64,000 nucleotides of DNA from Cohnella hashimotonis (GTDB taxonomy: Bacteria; Bacillota; Bacilli; Paenibacillales; Paenibacillaceae). The stretch spans positions 434,001-498,000 of the forward strand of contig NZ_JAGRPV010000001.1 of assembly GCF_030014955.1 (NCBI RefSeq), read 5' to 3'. This document shows, one piece after another, positions 17,867-26,895 of this stretch. The position numbers were made by a program, and so were the translations under genes. The number at the start of each line of letters is the position of its first letter. Positions within the stretch are counted from its first letter, which is position 1. The notes below the pieces were generated by a model. The model saw only the letters and a program-made list of their open reading frames with translations, was not told the origin of the DNA and did not search any database.

Positions 17867-19618
17867 ATGAGTACGATAGGTTCGGTCCTCCAACGGCCGA
17901 CGGTAACATCCTCCTTGAAATCCCGGCTTTTCCTCGTGCTGCTGCTCAGCTCGCTCCTTCCGTTGCTGCTGATCGGTTCGGTCACCTACTATTCGATGTT
18001 CTTGAACTTGCAGAACAAGATTCAAAAAAGCATCGAAGCGACGCTCGCGCAAGTATGCCAGGGGATTGAATATACGTTGAACAACCTCGATTACACCTCG
18101 CGGCAGCTCGCTTTTGCAGACGGGCAGGTCGGCAGCGATTTGCAGCTGCTGTTTTCATCCCGAAGCACCTCGGAGAAGTTTAACCTGACCCGCGAGTTGG
18201 AGAATAATTTGCTGCTGCTGAACTTCACCAACCCGAATATCGGGATGACCTTTTATTATTTGGCGGACACCGGTAAGCCGATGTTCGAAAACCTCGAAGT
18301 AAATCCGGACATCCGCTTGGAGAATCTGCCGGCGCTCTCCCGTTCGCGAGGCATTACTTTTCACGGGCCGCATAAGTCGGTGTACCGTTACGGACAAAAT
18401 ACGGTGTTCTCGATCATGCGCAAGGTTGAAAACCTGGATCATATGTACGTGTACATAGAAACCAACTATCAATTGTTCGAGCAGCTGCTGAACAAGCAGC
18501 AATATCAGATGGATGTCGCGTATTTGTTAGTCGATCAGGACGGAAAGATCGTCTATAGCGACCGCGACCAGGAGGCTCTCGTCGGATCGGCGTATTTGCC
18601 GGAGTCGGACGCCGCGGGGAAGGGGCTTGCCGCCCTGAAGGGATATTACCGGTTCGAGCAAGACAGCGGCGAAGGCTGGAAACTGGTCGTGGCCGTCCGC
18701 AAAAGCGACTTCAGCCACGAAATCAAGCAATGGTTCAGGCAAGCCCTGCTCATTGTAGCGCTTTGTCTCTCTGCCAGTCTCCTGTTGGCGTGGCTGATCT
18801 GGAAAATGGTTTATCGCCCGATCCAGGTGCTCGGCCGTGAAATCCGGGCCTTCGATGCAAGCGCTCCCGACGAACGAATCACGAAAATGAACGTTCGGGA
18901 GTTCGACCACCTGCTCTATCATTTCCGGATGATGCGCATCCGCATCCGGGAGCTCCTGCTTGAAGTCGAACAGAAAGAAAAGCGTAAACGCGAGATTGAA
19001 GTGGAGAAGCTGTACGTGCAAATCAATCCCCATTTTCTGCATAATACGCTAAATACGATTCAGTGGTTGGCCAAGGCTAACGGCCAGACGGAAATCGACA
19101 GATTCGTGGCCGTCTTCTCGCGGGTGCTGCATTACAATCTCGGCAAAGAGGGGGGAATTGTCCGCATGGAGAATGAACTGGAGGCGCTCCAGCATTATAT
19201 CGATTTGCAGCGTACACGCTACAACTATCAGTTCGAAGTGCGGGTCGACGTCGATCCGGCGACGTATAAAGTGCCGATTCCGCGGTTTATTCTGCAGCCT
19301 CTCGTTGAAAATGCGCTTTATCACGGTTTGGGCGACGAAGGCGGCATGATCGCCGTGACCGTCCGAATGGAAGAGGACGATCATGCCTCCATTGCCGTGA
19401 CGGATGACGGTGTCGGCATGTCGCCCGCGGATCTGGAGCGCTTAATGGGAGAGGGAACCGAGCGCAAGGTCGGGATCGGCATTGGCCTGCAGTTCGTCAA
19501 TAAGACGATGCAGTTTTATTATGGCGAGGCTTATCGTCTGCATATCGCCAGCGAACCCGGCAAAGGCACCAGCATGCGGCTGCGATTTCCCGTGAGAGCG
19601 ACCAACGGCTTGGAATAG
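17867..19618 (+). CDS. YesM-type sensor histidine kinase
   Basis: A 583-residue membrane kinase of the YesM/LytS type. First helix at about 20-45, an extracellular sensor (about 46-285), second helix about 287-315, HAMP (about 315-370), then the His_kinase domain with VQINPHFLHNTLNTIQWLA and a C-terminal ATPase with LVENALYHG and VTDDGVGM. It should phosphorylate the YesN-type regulator encoded 9 nt downstream in response to an extracellular sugar or to the ABC importer. ATG 17867 has GGGAAGGGG at 10 nt; ATG 17834 is an in-frame alternative without a clear SD. Confidence 0.92.
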   Translation: MSTIGSVLQRPTVTSSLKSRLFLVLLLSSLLPLLLIGSVTYYSMFLNLQNKIQKSIEATLAQVCQGIEYTLNNLDYTSRQLAFADGQVGSDLQLLFSSRSTSEKFNLTRELENNLLLLNFTNPNIGMTFYYLADTGKPMFENLEVNPDIRLENLPALSRSRGITFHGPHKSVYRYGQNTVFSIMRKVENLDHMYVYIETNYQLFEQLLNKQQYQMDVAYLLVDQDGKIVYSDRDQEALVGSAYLPESDAAGKGLAALKGYYRFEQDSGEGWKLVVAVRKSDFSHEIKQWFRQALLIVALCLSASLLLAWLIWKMVYRPIQVLGREIRAFDASAPDERITKMNVREFDHLLYHFRMMRIRIRELLLEVEQKEKRKREIEVEKLYVQINPHFLHNTLNTIQWLAKANGQTEIDRFVAVFSRVLHYNLGKEGGIVRMENELEALQHYIDLQRTRYNYQFEVRVDVDPATYKVPIPRFILQPLVENALYHGLGDEGGMIAVTVRMEEDDHASIAVTDDGVGMSPADLERLMGEGTERKVGIGIGLQFVNKTMQFYYGEAYRLHIASEPGKGTSMRLRFPVRATNGLE

Positions 19619-19627
19619 GAGGCCCTT

Positions 19628-21055
19628 ATGATAAGGACATTGATCGTAGAAGATGAAGCCCTCGTCCGGGAACAAATGATCCGGACCTTGCCGTGGGAAG
19701 CCAACCGGATTCAAATCGTGGGAGGCGTCGGCAGCGGCAGGAAGGCGTTGGATTTTATCGGCGAGCACAAGATCGACCTCCTGATTACGGATTTGGACAT
19801 GCCGCATATGTCCGGCATCGAATTGATGAAGTCCGTTCGAGCCAATCACCCGCAAATCCAGATGGTCGTTCTCACCTGTTATCAGGACTTCAACTACATC
19901 CAGGAAGCGATGCGGATTGGCGCCATCGACTATATCGTGAAGACCCAGCTGGATATGGAGACGGTCGAGGACGTCTTGCGGCGAATCGGCGACCGCATCG
20001 CGTTCGAACAAGGAAGCCGAGTGGCGGGAATGAGAAGCGCTCTGCCATCCGTTTCCGGCGATGGCGGCCTGCTGCTGACCGCTTCAGCAACCGAAGCGAA
20101 CGTGATCGATCTCTACGCGCTGGACTGGATCGTGCCGGACCGCTTGATGGATGTCGATCAAGGGAGCTGGTTTTACGCTTGCGCACCGGGAGAGGACCGA
20201 CAGGCCAACGTCGATCTGTTTCTGGCGGAGCCCCGACTGCAGCAATGGGCCGTTACCCAAGTGAATGGGCTTGGAAATATTGCCGCGCACGAGCTTCGCA
20301 GCCTGCTGAAGAACTATATCGGGTACCAGCTCTTTTACCGCTACAAGCGGAGGGACCGGGTGTATGAAGTCGATCTGTCCTTGCCTCCGAGTACCGAGAG
20401 CGGGGATCATGACGCGCAGGCACTGCAGAAGGAATGGTTGGCGTTGACCTGGCTTCACGACGACCGTTTATTCGAGGAGCTGTTGCAGCGAACCGGACGC
20501 GAGAAGCCTACGCCGGCATCGCTCGGCCATATGTTTTATTCGATCTTTGTGGAATGGACCAAAATGCTCGATACCGGCTTTCAAACGGCATCGTTAATCG
20601 GGCAATTCGAACGCCTGAGATTTTGGGAAGATTGGACCGCCTGGCTGGAGCAGACCAGAGCGCACATTCGGCAGCGATTGAGGAAGCGGATTTATTCCGA
20701 CGAAATGGTGCAAAGCGTGATGAAAGCAGTGGAGATGATGAATGACAATATCGGCGCGGATATCAAGCAGGACGATATCGCCAGACGCGTCAACGTCAGC
20801 CGGAGTTATTTCAGCCAGATGTTTAAAAATGTGGTCGGAAGACCGTTCGGCGATTATGTGCGTTTGCTTCGGGTAAATCGAGCGCAATCGATGCTGCTCC
20901 AATCGAATGCCCCGATTTACATCGTGGCGAAGACATGCGGATTTGAAGACGAGAAATACTTCAGCAAAATGTTTCGCGACCATATCGGCTTGCTGCCGAC
21001 CGAATATCGCAGTCTCTATCAAACCAAAAGCGATCTGTGCCAAACGAAAACCTGA
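19628..21055 (+). CDS. YesN-type response regulator with AraC DNA-binding domain
   Basis: A 475-residue regulator: receiver domain (about 1-120; VEDEALVREQ, phospho-acceptor Asp in LLITDLDMPHMSG, Lys in YIVKTQ), a variable middle (about 140-365), and two AraC-type HTH motifs at the end (IKQDDIARRVNVSRSYFSQMF and IYIVAKTCGFEDEKYFSKMF). Partner of the preceding YesM kinase and probable activator of the downstream binding-protein and permease genes. Start ATG 19628, with AGGAGG upstream. Confidence 0.92.
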   Translation: MIRTLIVEDEALVREQMIRTLPWEANRIQIVGGVGSGRKALDFIGEHKIDLLITDLDMPHMSGIELMKSVRANHPQIQMVVLTCYQDFNYIQEAMRIGAIDYIVKTQLDMETVEDVLRRIGDRIAFEQGSRVAGMRSALPSVSGDGGLLLTASATEANVIDLYALDWIVPDRLMDVDQGSWFYACAPGEDRQANVDLFLAEPRLQQWAVTQVNGLGNIAAHELRSLLKNYIGYQLFYRYKRRDRVYEVDLSLPPSTESGDHDAQALQKEWLALTWLHDDRLFEELLQRTGREKPTPASLGHMFYSIFVEWTKMLDTGFQTASLIGQFERLRFWEDWTAWLEQTRAHIRQRLRKRIYSDEMVQSVMKAVEMMNDNIGADIKQDDIARRVNVSRSYFSQMFKNVVGRPFGDYVRLLRVNRAQSMLLQSNAPIYIVAKTCGFEDEKYFSKMFRDHIGLLPTEYRSLYQTKSDLCQTKT

Positions 21056-21089
21056 CCGACGGAGAACGGCTCTCTCTCCATCCGCTTCT

Positions 21090-21103
21090 TGAAACCGCTT
21101 TAT
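21090..21103 (+). promoter_or_regulatory. Candidate CcpA (cre) site 2
   Basis: TGAAACCGCTTTAT matches most of the cre consensus. It lies 44 nt before the binding-protein gene, in the gap after the response regulator gene, so it could impose catabolite repression on the importer genes. Confidence 0.45.
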
Positions 21104-21146
21104 ACTGAAGGTGCTCGAGCATAATCGTTCATTCGGGGGGAGAACC

Positions 21147-22832
21147 ATGAAAAAGGCAAAATGGTGGGCGGCCGTTCAGATTATTGCCGTAATGACAGCA
21201 GCGGCGGGTTGCAGTGGGAACAACAACGATGCAGCAAAAGCAGAGTCGAATCCGACCGGCACGCAGACCGGAAGCGCGAGCGGTTCGACGCAGCGGGCCA
21301 AAGACCCGTACGGGAAATTCGATCAGCCGGTGACGTTCACGCTCGGCAAAATGCTCCCGCCGGCGGCGAATTTCCCGGAGGGCTCGACCGATACGGTGGA
21401 GGACAACGAATATACCCGTTATATTGCCGAAAACTTGAACGTGCGGATCAAACATAAGTGGCAGGTTCAGGGCGACGCCTATATTCAGAAGGTGAATATG
21501 TCGCTGGCCAGCGGCGACATCCCGGACGTGATGAACGTGAACGAGGACCAGCTGAAACAGCTCGTCGAAGCCGATTTGATTGCCGATCTGAGCGATGCTT
21601 ATGAGCAATACGCCTCTCCGTACGTGAGGGGCGTCTACGAATCGACGGAAGGAAAGGCATTGGAAAAAGCGACGTTCGACGGCAAACTGATGGCGCTCCC
21701 GGATGTCAACGTTCAAGGAAATGCGCCAAGCCTGCTGTGGATTCGCCAGGATTGGTTGGATAAACTGGGCCTGCAGCCGCCCAAAACCGTCGACGAGCTG
21801 TCGCAAGTGGCTGAGGCCTTCATCGAGAGAGATCCGGACGGCAACAACAAGGACGATACGATCGGTCTGCCCGCCATGCGGGATATCGTCTCCGGCGCGG
21901 CATCCGCACATTTCTCCCTTGACGCTATTTTCCAGGCTTACGGCGCCCGCCCTAATACGTGGATCAAAGATAGTGAGGGACAAGTGACCTACGGCACCAT
22001 TATGCCGGAAATGAAACCCGCGTTAGGCAAATTAAGCGAGATGTACAAAAAAGGGCTCATCGACAAGGAGTTCGGCGTCAAGGATGTGGCCAAAGCGACC
22101 GAGCAGGTGGTAAACGGCAAGGCGGGACTTCTGTTCGGTCCTTGGTGGAGTCCTTTCTACCCGCTTAGCGACGCAGTCAAAAAAGATCCGAAAGCCGAAT
22201 GGAGAGCCTACGCGCTTCCCCTCGACGCAAGCGGCGTATTCAATGCGAACACGCTCCCCGCATCCAGCAATTTCCTGGTCGTTCGCAAAGGATACGACAA
22301 GCCTGAAGCTGTCGTGAAAACGCTAAATATGCAGTTTAAGCTAATCCGTGTTCTTGACGGCGCTCCCGAGCCTTATAAAGGCCAGAACGTGAACTGGGCG
22401 GTTGCCCCCTTCACGATAAATTTGGATTACGCAAATGCGGTAGAACGCATCCATCAACAGCTGCAAGACGCCTTGGACGGTAAAATCAAACCCGAGGAGC
22501 TGCCAGCCGATCGCCAAACGCAATATCAACAGGTCGTAGCGGAGATGCAAAATCCGAAAAAAGATCCGGCCAATTGGAGCGTAAAAGCGGCCAATCTGGA
22601 TGCCGCAGCCGTGCTGGCCACTCCGATGAACAAAATCTACGGCGTATTCGACGGACAGACCAAAACGATGGAATCCAAGTGGGCCAATTTATCCAAGCTG
22701 TCCAACGAAGCGTTAATGCAGATCATCGTCGGAGACAAACCGCTTGATTATTTTGACGAGTTCGTAGCGAAGTGGAGGCAAATCGGCGGGGATCAGGTTA
22801 TTCGCGAAGTAACGGAAGCCATCAAGAAGTAG
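21147..22832 (+). CDS. Sugar-binding lipoprotein of an LplA-type ABC importer
   Basis: A 561-residue extracellular solute-binding protein. The N-terminus has a lipoprotein signal with lipobox AAAGC (Cys near residue 23), then a Ser/Thr-rich linker and a large binding domain (VTFTLGKMLPPAANFPEG, GDIPDVMNVNEDQLKQLVE, DPDGNNKDDTIGLP). Proteins of this length class with LplB/LplC permeases import oligosaccharides or aldouronates. ATG 21147 follows GGGGGGAGAA. It starts an operon with two permease genes and two carbohydrate-enzyme-like genes; no ATPase gene is present, as usual for such systems that share an MsmX-type ATPase. Confidence 0.92.
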   Translation: MKKAKWWAAVQIIAVMTAAAGCSGNNNDAAKAESNPTGTQTGSASGSTQRAKDPYGKFDQPVTFTLGKMLPPAANFPEGSTDTVEDNEYTRYIAENLNVRIKHKWQVQGDAYIQKVNMSLASGDIPDVMNVNEDQLKQLVEADLIADLSDAYEQYASPYVRGVYESTEGKALEKATFDGKLMALPDVNVQGNAPSLLWIRQDWLDKLGLQPPKTVDELSQVAEAFIERDPDGNNKDDTIGLPAMRDIVSGAASAHFSLDAIFQAYGARPNTWIKDSEGQVTYGTIMPEMKPALGKLSEMYKKGLIDKEFGVKDVAKATEQVVNGKAGLLFGPWWSPFYPLSDAVKKDPKAEWRAYALPLDASGVFNANTLPASSNFLVVRKGYDKPEAVVKTLNMQFKLIRVLDGAPEPYKGQNVNWAVAPFTINLDYANAVERIHQQLQDALDGKIKPEELPADRQTQYQQVVAEMQNPKKDPANWSVKAANLDAAAVLATPMNKIYGVFDGQTKTMESKWANLSKLSNEALMQIIVGDKPLDYFDEFVAKWRQIGGDQVIREVTEAIKK

Positions 22833-22846
22833 TCAGGGGTTGGCTT

Positions 22847-23737
22847 ATGAAGAGACTATCGAATTCAATTCATTACCAGCTCATGCTATTGCCGGGGCTT
22901 GCGCTGCTCTTTCTGTTCAGCATCGTGCCGATGTTCGGCATCGTCATCGCTTTTCAGCATTTTATCCCGGTCAAAGGAATATGGCATTCCGATTGGGTGG
23001 GGCTGGACAACTTCAAATTTATGTTCGAATTGCCGGACAGCAAGCAAATTTTTATCAATACCCTCAGCATTGCGGTGATGAAAATTGTGGCGAATTTGCT
23101 TATCTCGTTGCTTTTCGCGCTGCTGTTGAACGAGGTCCGCAGGAGAACGATGAAGCGGCTTGTTCAAACGGCCGTCTATCTGCCGCATTTTCTGTCGTGG
23201 GTCATTCTCGCCGGCATTATGGTCGATATGCTGTCACTGGATGGCATCGTTAATCATGCGATCCGATTGCTCGGGTTCGAACCGGTCTTCTTTATGGGCA
23301 GCAACCGCTGGTTTCCGTTCGTCGCCGTATTCAGCGAAGTGTGGAAGGAGTTCGGGTTCAGCGCGATTATTTTCCTTGCGGCCCTTTCCGGAATCAATCC
23401 TTCTCTGTACGAGGCGGCGGAAATCGACGGCGCCGGGAGACTGCAAAAGATTCGTCACATTACGCTGCCGGGTGTCTCGACCACGATCGTGCTGCTTGCG
23501 ACGCTGGCGATCGGCAACGTGCTGAACGCCGGCTTCGATCAAATTTTTAATCTCTACAACCCTATGGTTTATGCGTCGGGAGATATTATCGACACCTGGG
23601 TGTACCGAACGGGCATGCTCAGCGCGCAATACGGCTTGGCGACGGCAGTCGGGCTGCTTAAGTCGATCGTCGGTTTCGTTCTGATCGTGATCTCTTACGG
23701 GTTGGCCTACCGCCTCACCAATTACCGCATTTTCTAA
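22847..23737 (+). CDS. ABC sugar permease, LplB type
   Basis: A 296-residue inner-membrane permease with six predicted helices, a typical start (HYQLMLLPGLALLFLFSIVPMFG) and the EAA loop that contacts the ATPase (YEAAEIDGAGRLQKIRHITLPG, about residues 185-206). It pairs with the following LplC-type permease. ATG 22847 is 14 nt after the binding-protein stop, with AGGGG 8 nt upstream. Confidence 0.93.
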   Translation: MKRLSNSIHYQLMLLPGLALLFLFSIVPMFGIVIAFQHFIPVKGIWHSDWVGLDNFKFMFELPDSKQIFINTLSIAVMKIVANLLISLLFALLLNEVRRRTMKRLVQTAVYLPHFLSWVILAGIMVDMLSLDGIVNHAIRLLGFEPVFFMGSNRWFPFVAVFSEVWKEFGFSAIIFLAALSGINPSLYEAAEIDGAGRLQKIRHITLPGVSTTIVLLATLAIGNVLNAGFDQIFNLYNPMVYASGDIIDTWVYRTGMLSAQYGLATAVGLLKSIVGFVLIVISYGLAYRLTNYRIF

Positions 23738-23753
23738 CGAAGAAGGGAATCGC

Positions 23754-24641
23754 ATGGTGCTATCTTCCAGGTTCGGAGACAGGCTGGGGCAATGGATCAT
23801 TGACGGACTCTTGATCCTGATTGCTTTGCTGTGCCTTGCCCCCTTGCTGCACGTCGTCGCGCTTTCCTTCAGCGATAAAGCGGCGGCCGCGGCCGGGAAT
23901 GTCACGTTTCTGCCGGTCGATTTTACGACATCGTCTTACCGGCTGTTGCTGAAGGATCGATTGTTTTTCGCTTCCTTCGTAACTTCCGTGGAGCGGGTTA
24001 TTCTCGGAGGCGGCCTTAATTTTATGCTGACGCTGCTGATGGCCTATCCGCTCTCCCGCGACGTGAAGCAATTTAAGCTTCGCCATCTTTATACGTGGTC
24101 GATTCTGTTTACCATGCTGTTTAGCGGCGGCCTTATACCTTGGTATATGACCGTCAAGACGGTCGGTATTTTGGATACGATTTGGGCTTTGGTGCTGCCC
24201 GGCGCGGTACCCGTATTCAGCGTGGTTCTGCTCATGAATTTTTTCCGCAGCATCCCGAGGGATTTGGATGAAGCGGGTACGGTAGACGGAGCGGGGCCCT
24301 GGTACATGCTGTTTTTCGTCTATTTGCCGATTTCGCTGCCGGCGATTGCGACGGTTACGCTGTTCAGCATCGTGGGTCATTGGAATTCCTTCTTCGATGG
24401 GCTGATGCTCATGAACAAGCCCGAGCATTATCCGTTGCAGACGTACATTCAGCAGCTGGTCGTTCAGAAGATGAATGACGCCATGTCCGACGCGGACTCC
24501 CGGCAATTGTTGAGCCAGATTTCGGACCGCACGCTGAACGCCGCGAAAATTTTCGTATCGATGGTTCCGATTCTGTTCGTTTATCCGTTTCTGCAGCGGT
24601 TTTTCGTTCACGGCATCATATTGGGCTCGGTCAAAGAATGA
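23754..24641 (+). CDS. ABC sugar permease, LplC/YtcP type
   Basis: A 295-residue six-helix permease of the MalG group with the EAA-type loop LDEAGTVDGAGPWYMLFFV (about residues 178-196) and the family ending FVHGIILGSVKE. Forms the heterodimeric channel with the LplB-type subunit encoded 16 nt upstream. SD is AAGGGAA before ATG 23754. Confidence 0.93.
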   Translation: MVLSSRFGDRLGQWIIDGLLILIALLCLAPLLHVVALSFSDKAAAAAGNVTFLPVDFTTSSYRLLLKDRLFFASFVTSVERVILGGGLNFMLTLLMAYPLSRDVKQFKLRHLYTWSILFTMLFSGGLIPWYMTVKTVGILDTIWALVLPGAVPVFSVVLLMNFFRSIPRDLDEAGTVDGAGPWYMLFFVYLPISLPAIATVTLFSIVGHWNSFFDGLMLMNKPEHYPLQTYIQQLVVQKMNDAMSDADSRQLLSQISDRTLNAAKIFVSMVPILFVYPFLQRFFVHGIILGSVKE

Positions 24642-24696
24642 AGGGAAGGGCAGATATTACTTATCCGCAAGGGAGTTAAAGCATGTGAGGAATCCA

Positions 24697-26844
24697 ATGG
24701 ACACCGATACGAATATCGACACGGTGCATGTCATTTTTAAAACGCATCTGGATCTCGGGTTCACCGATCTGGCGGAGAACGTGATCAGGCAATATTGCGA
24801 GCAGTATATTCCCGCAGCCGTCACGCTAGCCGAACAGTTGGCGGTCGAAGGGGACGAAGTCGCGTTTATATGGACGACAGGATCATGGCTGATTCATGAA
24901 TTTTTGAAGCGAGCCGACGAAGCGCAGACACGCCGGCTGGAAGCCGCAATCGACAGAGGCGCGATCGTCTGGCATGGCCTGCCGTTCACCACGCATACGG
25001 AGCTCATGGACGCCGAACTGTTCGAGTACGGCTTGTCGCTGGCCGGCGAGCTGGATCGCCGGTTCGGCAAGCAGACGATAGCGGCCAAGATGACCGATGT
25101 GCCGGGACATACGCGAGCGATCATCGGTCATATGGCAAGGCGCGGCCTCGTTTATCTCCATATTGGCGTAAATCCGGCCTCCAAGGTGCCGGGTGTCCCC
25201 GATTTGTTCGTATGGAAAGGAAAAGACGGAGCCGAAATTATCGTCAACTATGCCAATGACTATGGCAATCTGCTGCAGCTCGAAGGTTTTCGAGAGGCCA
25301 TCGTTTTCTCCCATACGGGAGATAATCATGGTCCGCCCTCGGAGGACAGCATCAAGCAGGAGCTCGCGCGCTTGGCCGAGCGGTTCCCGAATGCGCGGAT
25401 TCAGGCGTCGACCATGGATGCGTTCGCCCGGGCCCTGCTCCCGCTAAAGGACACGCTTCCGGTCGTTCACGAGGAGATCGGAGATACCTGGATCCACGGC
25501 GTTGCCAGCGATCCGTGGAAGGTTGCCCGCTACAGGACACTGCTTCGTTTTCGTCGGCGGTGGCTGGAGGAGGGACGCATCGGCCGGGAAACTGAAGCGT
25601 ACAGGGACTTGTCCAATTGCCTGCTGCTCCTTGCGGAGCATACTTGGGGCATGGACGAAAAGAAATATTTGACCGATTTTAAGCATTATTCGTTGGCCGA
25701 CTTTACGGCAGCCCGGCAAGCGGACGCGGTAGCGGAAGACGCGGTTCCGGATAAATACCATTATTTGGGCTGCTTCCGCATGAATTCAGACGAATCATTG
25801 CCCGCCCCGGATTTGTCCTCTTCCGCGGCCGGCAACCGCTACGCTGCCTTCGAAAGCTCGTGGCGGGAGCAGAGGGACTATCTCGCAAAAGCCTTATCGG
25901 CGCTTGACCCGGCGATGAGACAGGAAGCCGAACGCGCAATTGCCGACACGGAACCGGTCAGGAGCGCCTCAGGGACGCAAAACGAGCCTCTCCAGTTGCA
26001 TACTGTCTATCCATTAGGCCGCTTTCATGTGGCATTCGCTTCCGACGGGTCCATCGTGAGGCTTGAGGACAACACAGGCAAGCAGTGGGCGAGCGAGCGG
26101 CACCGGCTCGGCGTGCTTCTGTACGAAGCTTTCGGCGTGGAAAACTATCATACCTGGTTCGAGCAGTATGTGGAGCGGCTTCCGGAGACTTATGTATGGG
26201 CCGATGCGGATTTCGGCAAGCCGGGTATGGAGTTGGCCGAGCCTCGCCCGAGGAATGAGTTGCACCGTCCCCGCGCGGCCTCGATCTCCGTCATACGAGG
26301 AGAAGATGGAGACCGGGTGCGAATCATGCTCTTCCTGCCTGAGGAGGCAGTGCGGAAATTCGGCTGTCCGAAGGAAATCGTCGTGAACTATCATTTCTAT
26401 AAAGAAAAAGACGAGCTGGCATGTACGTTGGACTGGTTTGATAAGCAAGCGAACAGGCTGCCGGAAGCATATTGGTTCTCGTTCAGTCCCCGAGTAGACA
26501 ATCCGAACCTGTGGAAGATGGACAAACTGGGAGAGCCGGTTTCTCCGCTTGAGGTGGTCCGCAACGGGAACCGCAACCTTCATGCGGTGAATCAGGGCGT
26601 ATCGTATAACGGCGCGGACGGAATAGCGGAAATTGCAACGTGGGACGCACCGCTTGTGGCGCCGGGCGAGAGACGTTTGCTGGAATTCGACAATTCGTTC
26701 GCGAAGCTGAACGGAGGGATGCATTTCCTGTTGTACAACAACGTCTGGGGAACGAATTTTCCGATGTGGTACGACGAGGACAGCCGTTTTCGATTTGTCG
26801 TCTCCTTGAAGTCGAACGCGCAGATCGGAGCTGCCAAGCCATAA
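24697..26844 (+). CDS. DUF5054 protein, GH38-like putative glycosidase
   Basis: A 715-residue cytoplasmic protein of the DUF5054 family, related in fold to the GH38 alpha-mannosidase catalytic domain. Visible motifs: FKTHLDLGFTDLAE (a Zn-site-like HxD near the start, residues about 16-20), WHGLPFTTHTELMDAELF, AKMTDVPGHTRAI and HEEIGDTWIHGVASDP. The C-terminal half is beta-rich, as in GH38 relatives. No signal peptide, so it should act on sugars after import by the ABC system encoded just upstream. Activity has not, to my knowledge, been firmly assigned for the family. ATG 24697 has GTGAGGA 5 nt upstream. Confidence 0.75.
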   Translation: MDTDTNIDTVHVIFKTHLDLGFTDLAENVIRQYCEQYIPAAVTLAEQLAVEGDEVAFIWTTGSWLIHEFLKRADEAQTRRLEAAIDRGAIVWHGLPFTTHTELMDAELFEYGLSLAGELDRRFGKQTIAAKMTDVPGHTRAIIGHMARRGLVYLHIGVNPASKVPGVPDLFVWKGKDGAEIIVNYANDYGNLLQLEGFREAIVFSHTGDNHGPPSEDSIKQELARLAERFPNARIQASTMDAFARALLPLKDTLPVVHEEIGDTWIHGVASDPWKVARYRTLLRFRRRWLEEGRIGRETEAYRDLSNCLLLLAEHTWGMDEKKYLTDFKHYSLADFTAARQADAVAEDAVPDKYHYLGCFRMNSDESLPAPDLSSSAAGNRYAAFESSWREQRDYLAKALSALDPAMRQEAERAIADTEPVRSASGTQNEPLQLHTVYPLGRFHVAFASDGSIVRLEDNTGKQWASERHRLGVLLYEAFGVENYHTWFEQYVERLPETYVWADADFGKPGMELAEPRPRNELHRPRAASISVIRGEDGDRVRIMLFLPEEAVRKFGCPKEIVVNYHFYKEKDELACTLDWFDKQANRLPEAYWFSFSPRVDNPNLWKMDKLGEPVSPLEVVRNGNRNLHAVNQGVSYNGADGIAEIATWDAPLVAPGERRLLEFDNSFAKLNGGMHFLLYNNVWGTNFPMWYDEDSRFRFVVSLKSNAQIGAAKP

Positions 26845-26895
26845 AAATACCGGCCTGCGACCCGCGGCGGCCGCTGGCTTCTGGAGGATGTGCCG

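Noticed and set aside
16874..18052. A 392-residue minus-strand frame across the AraC and YesM genes
   Set aside because: Arg/Gln/Pro-rich shadow of the AraC gene and of the start of the YesM gene.
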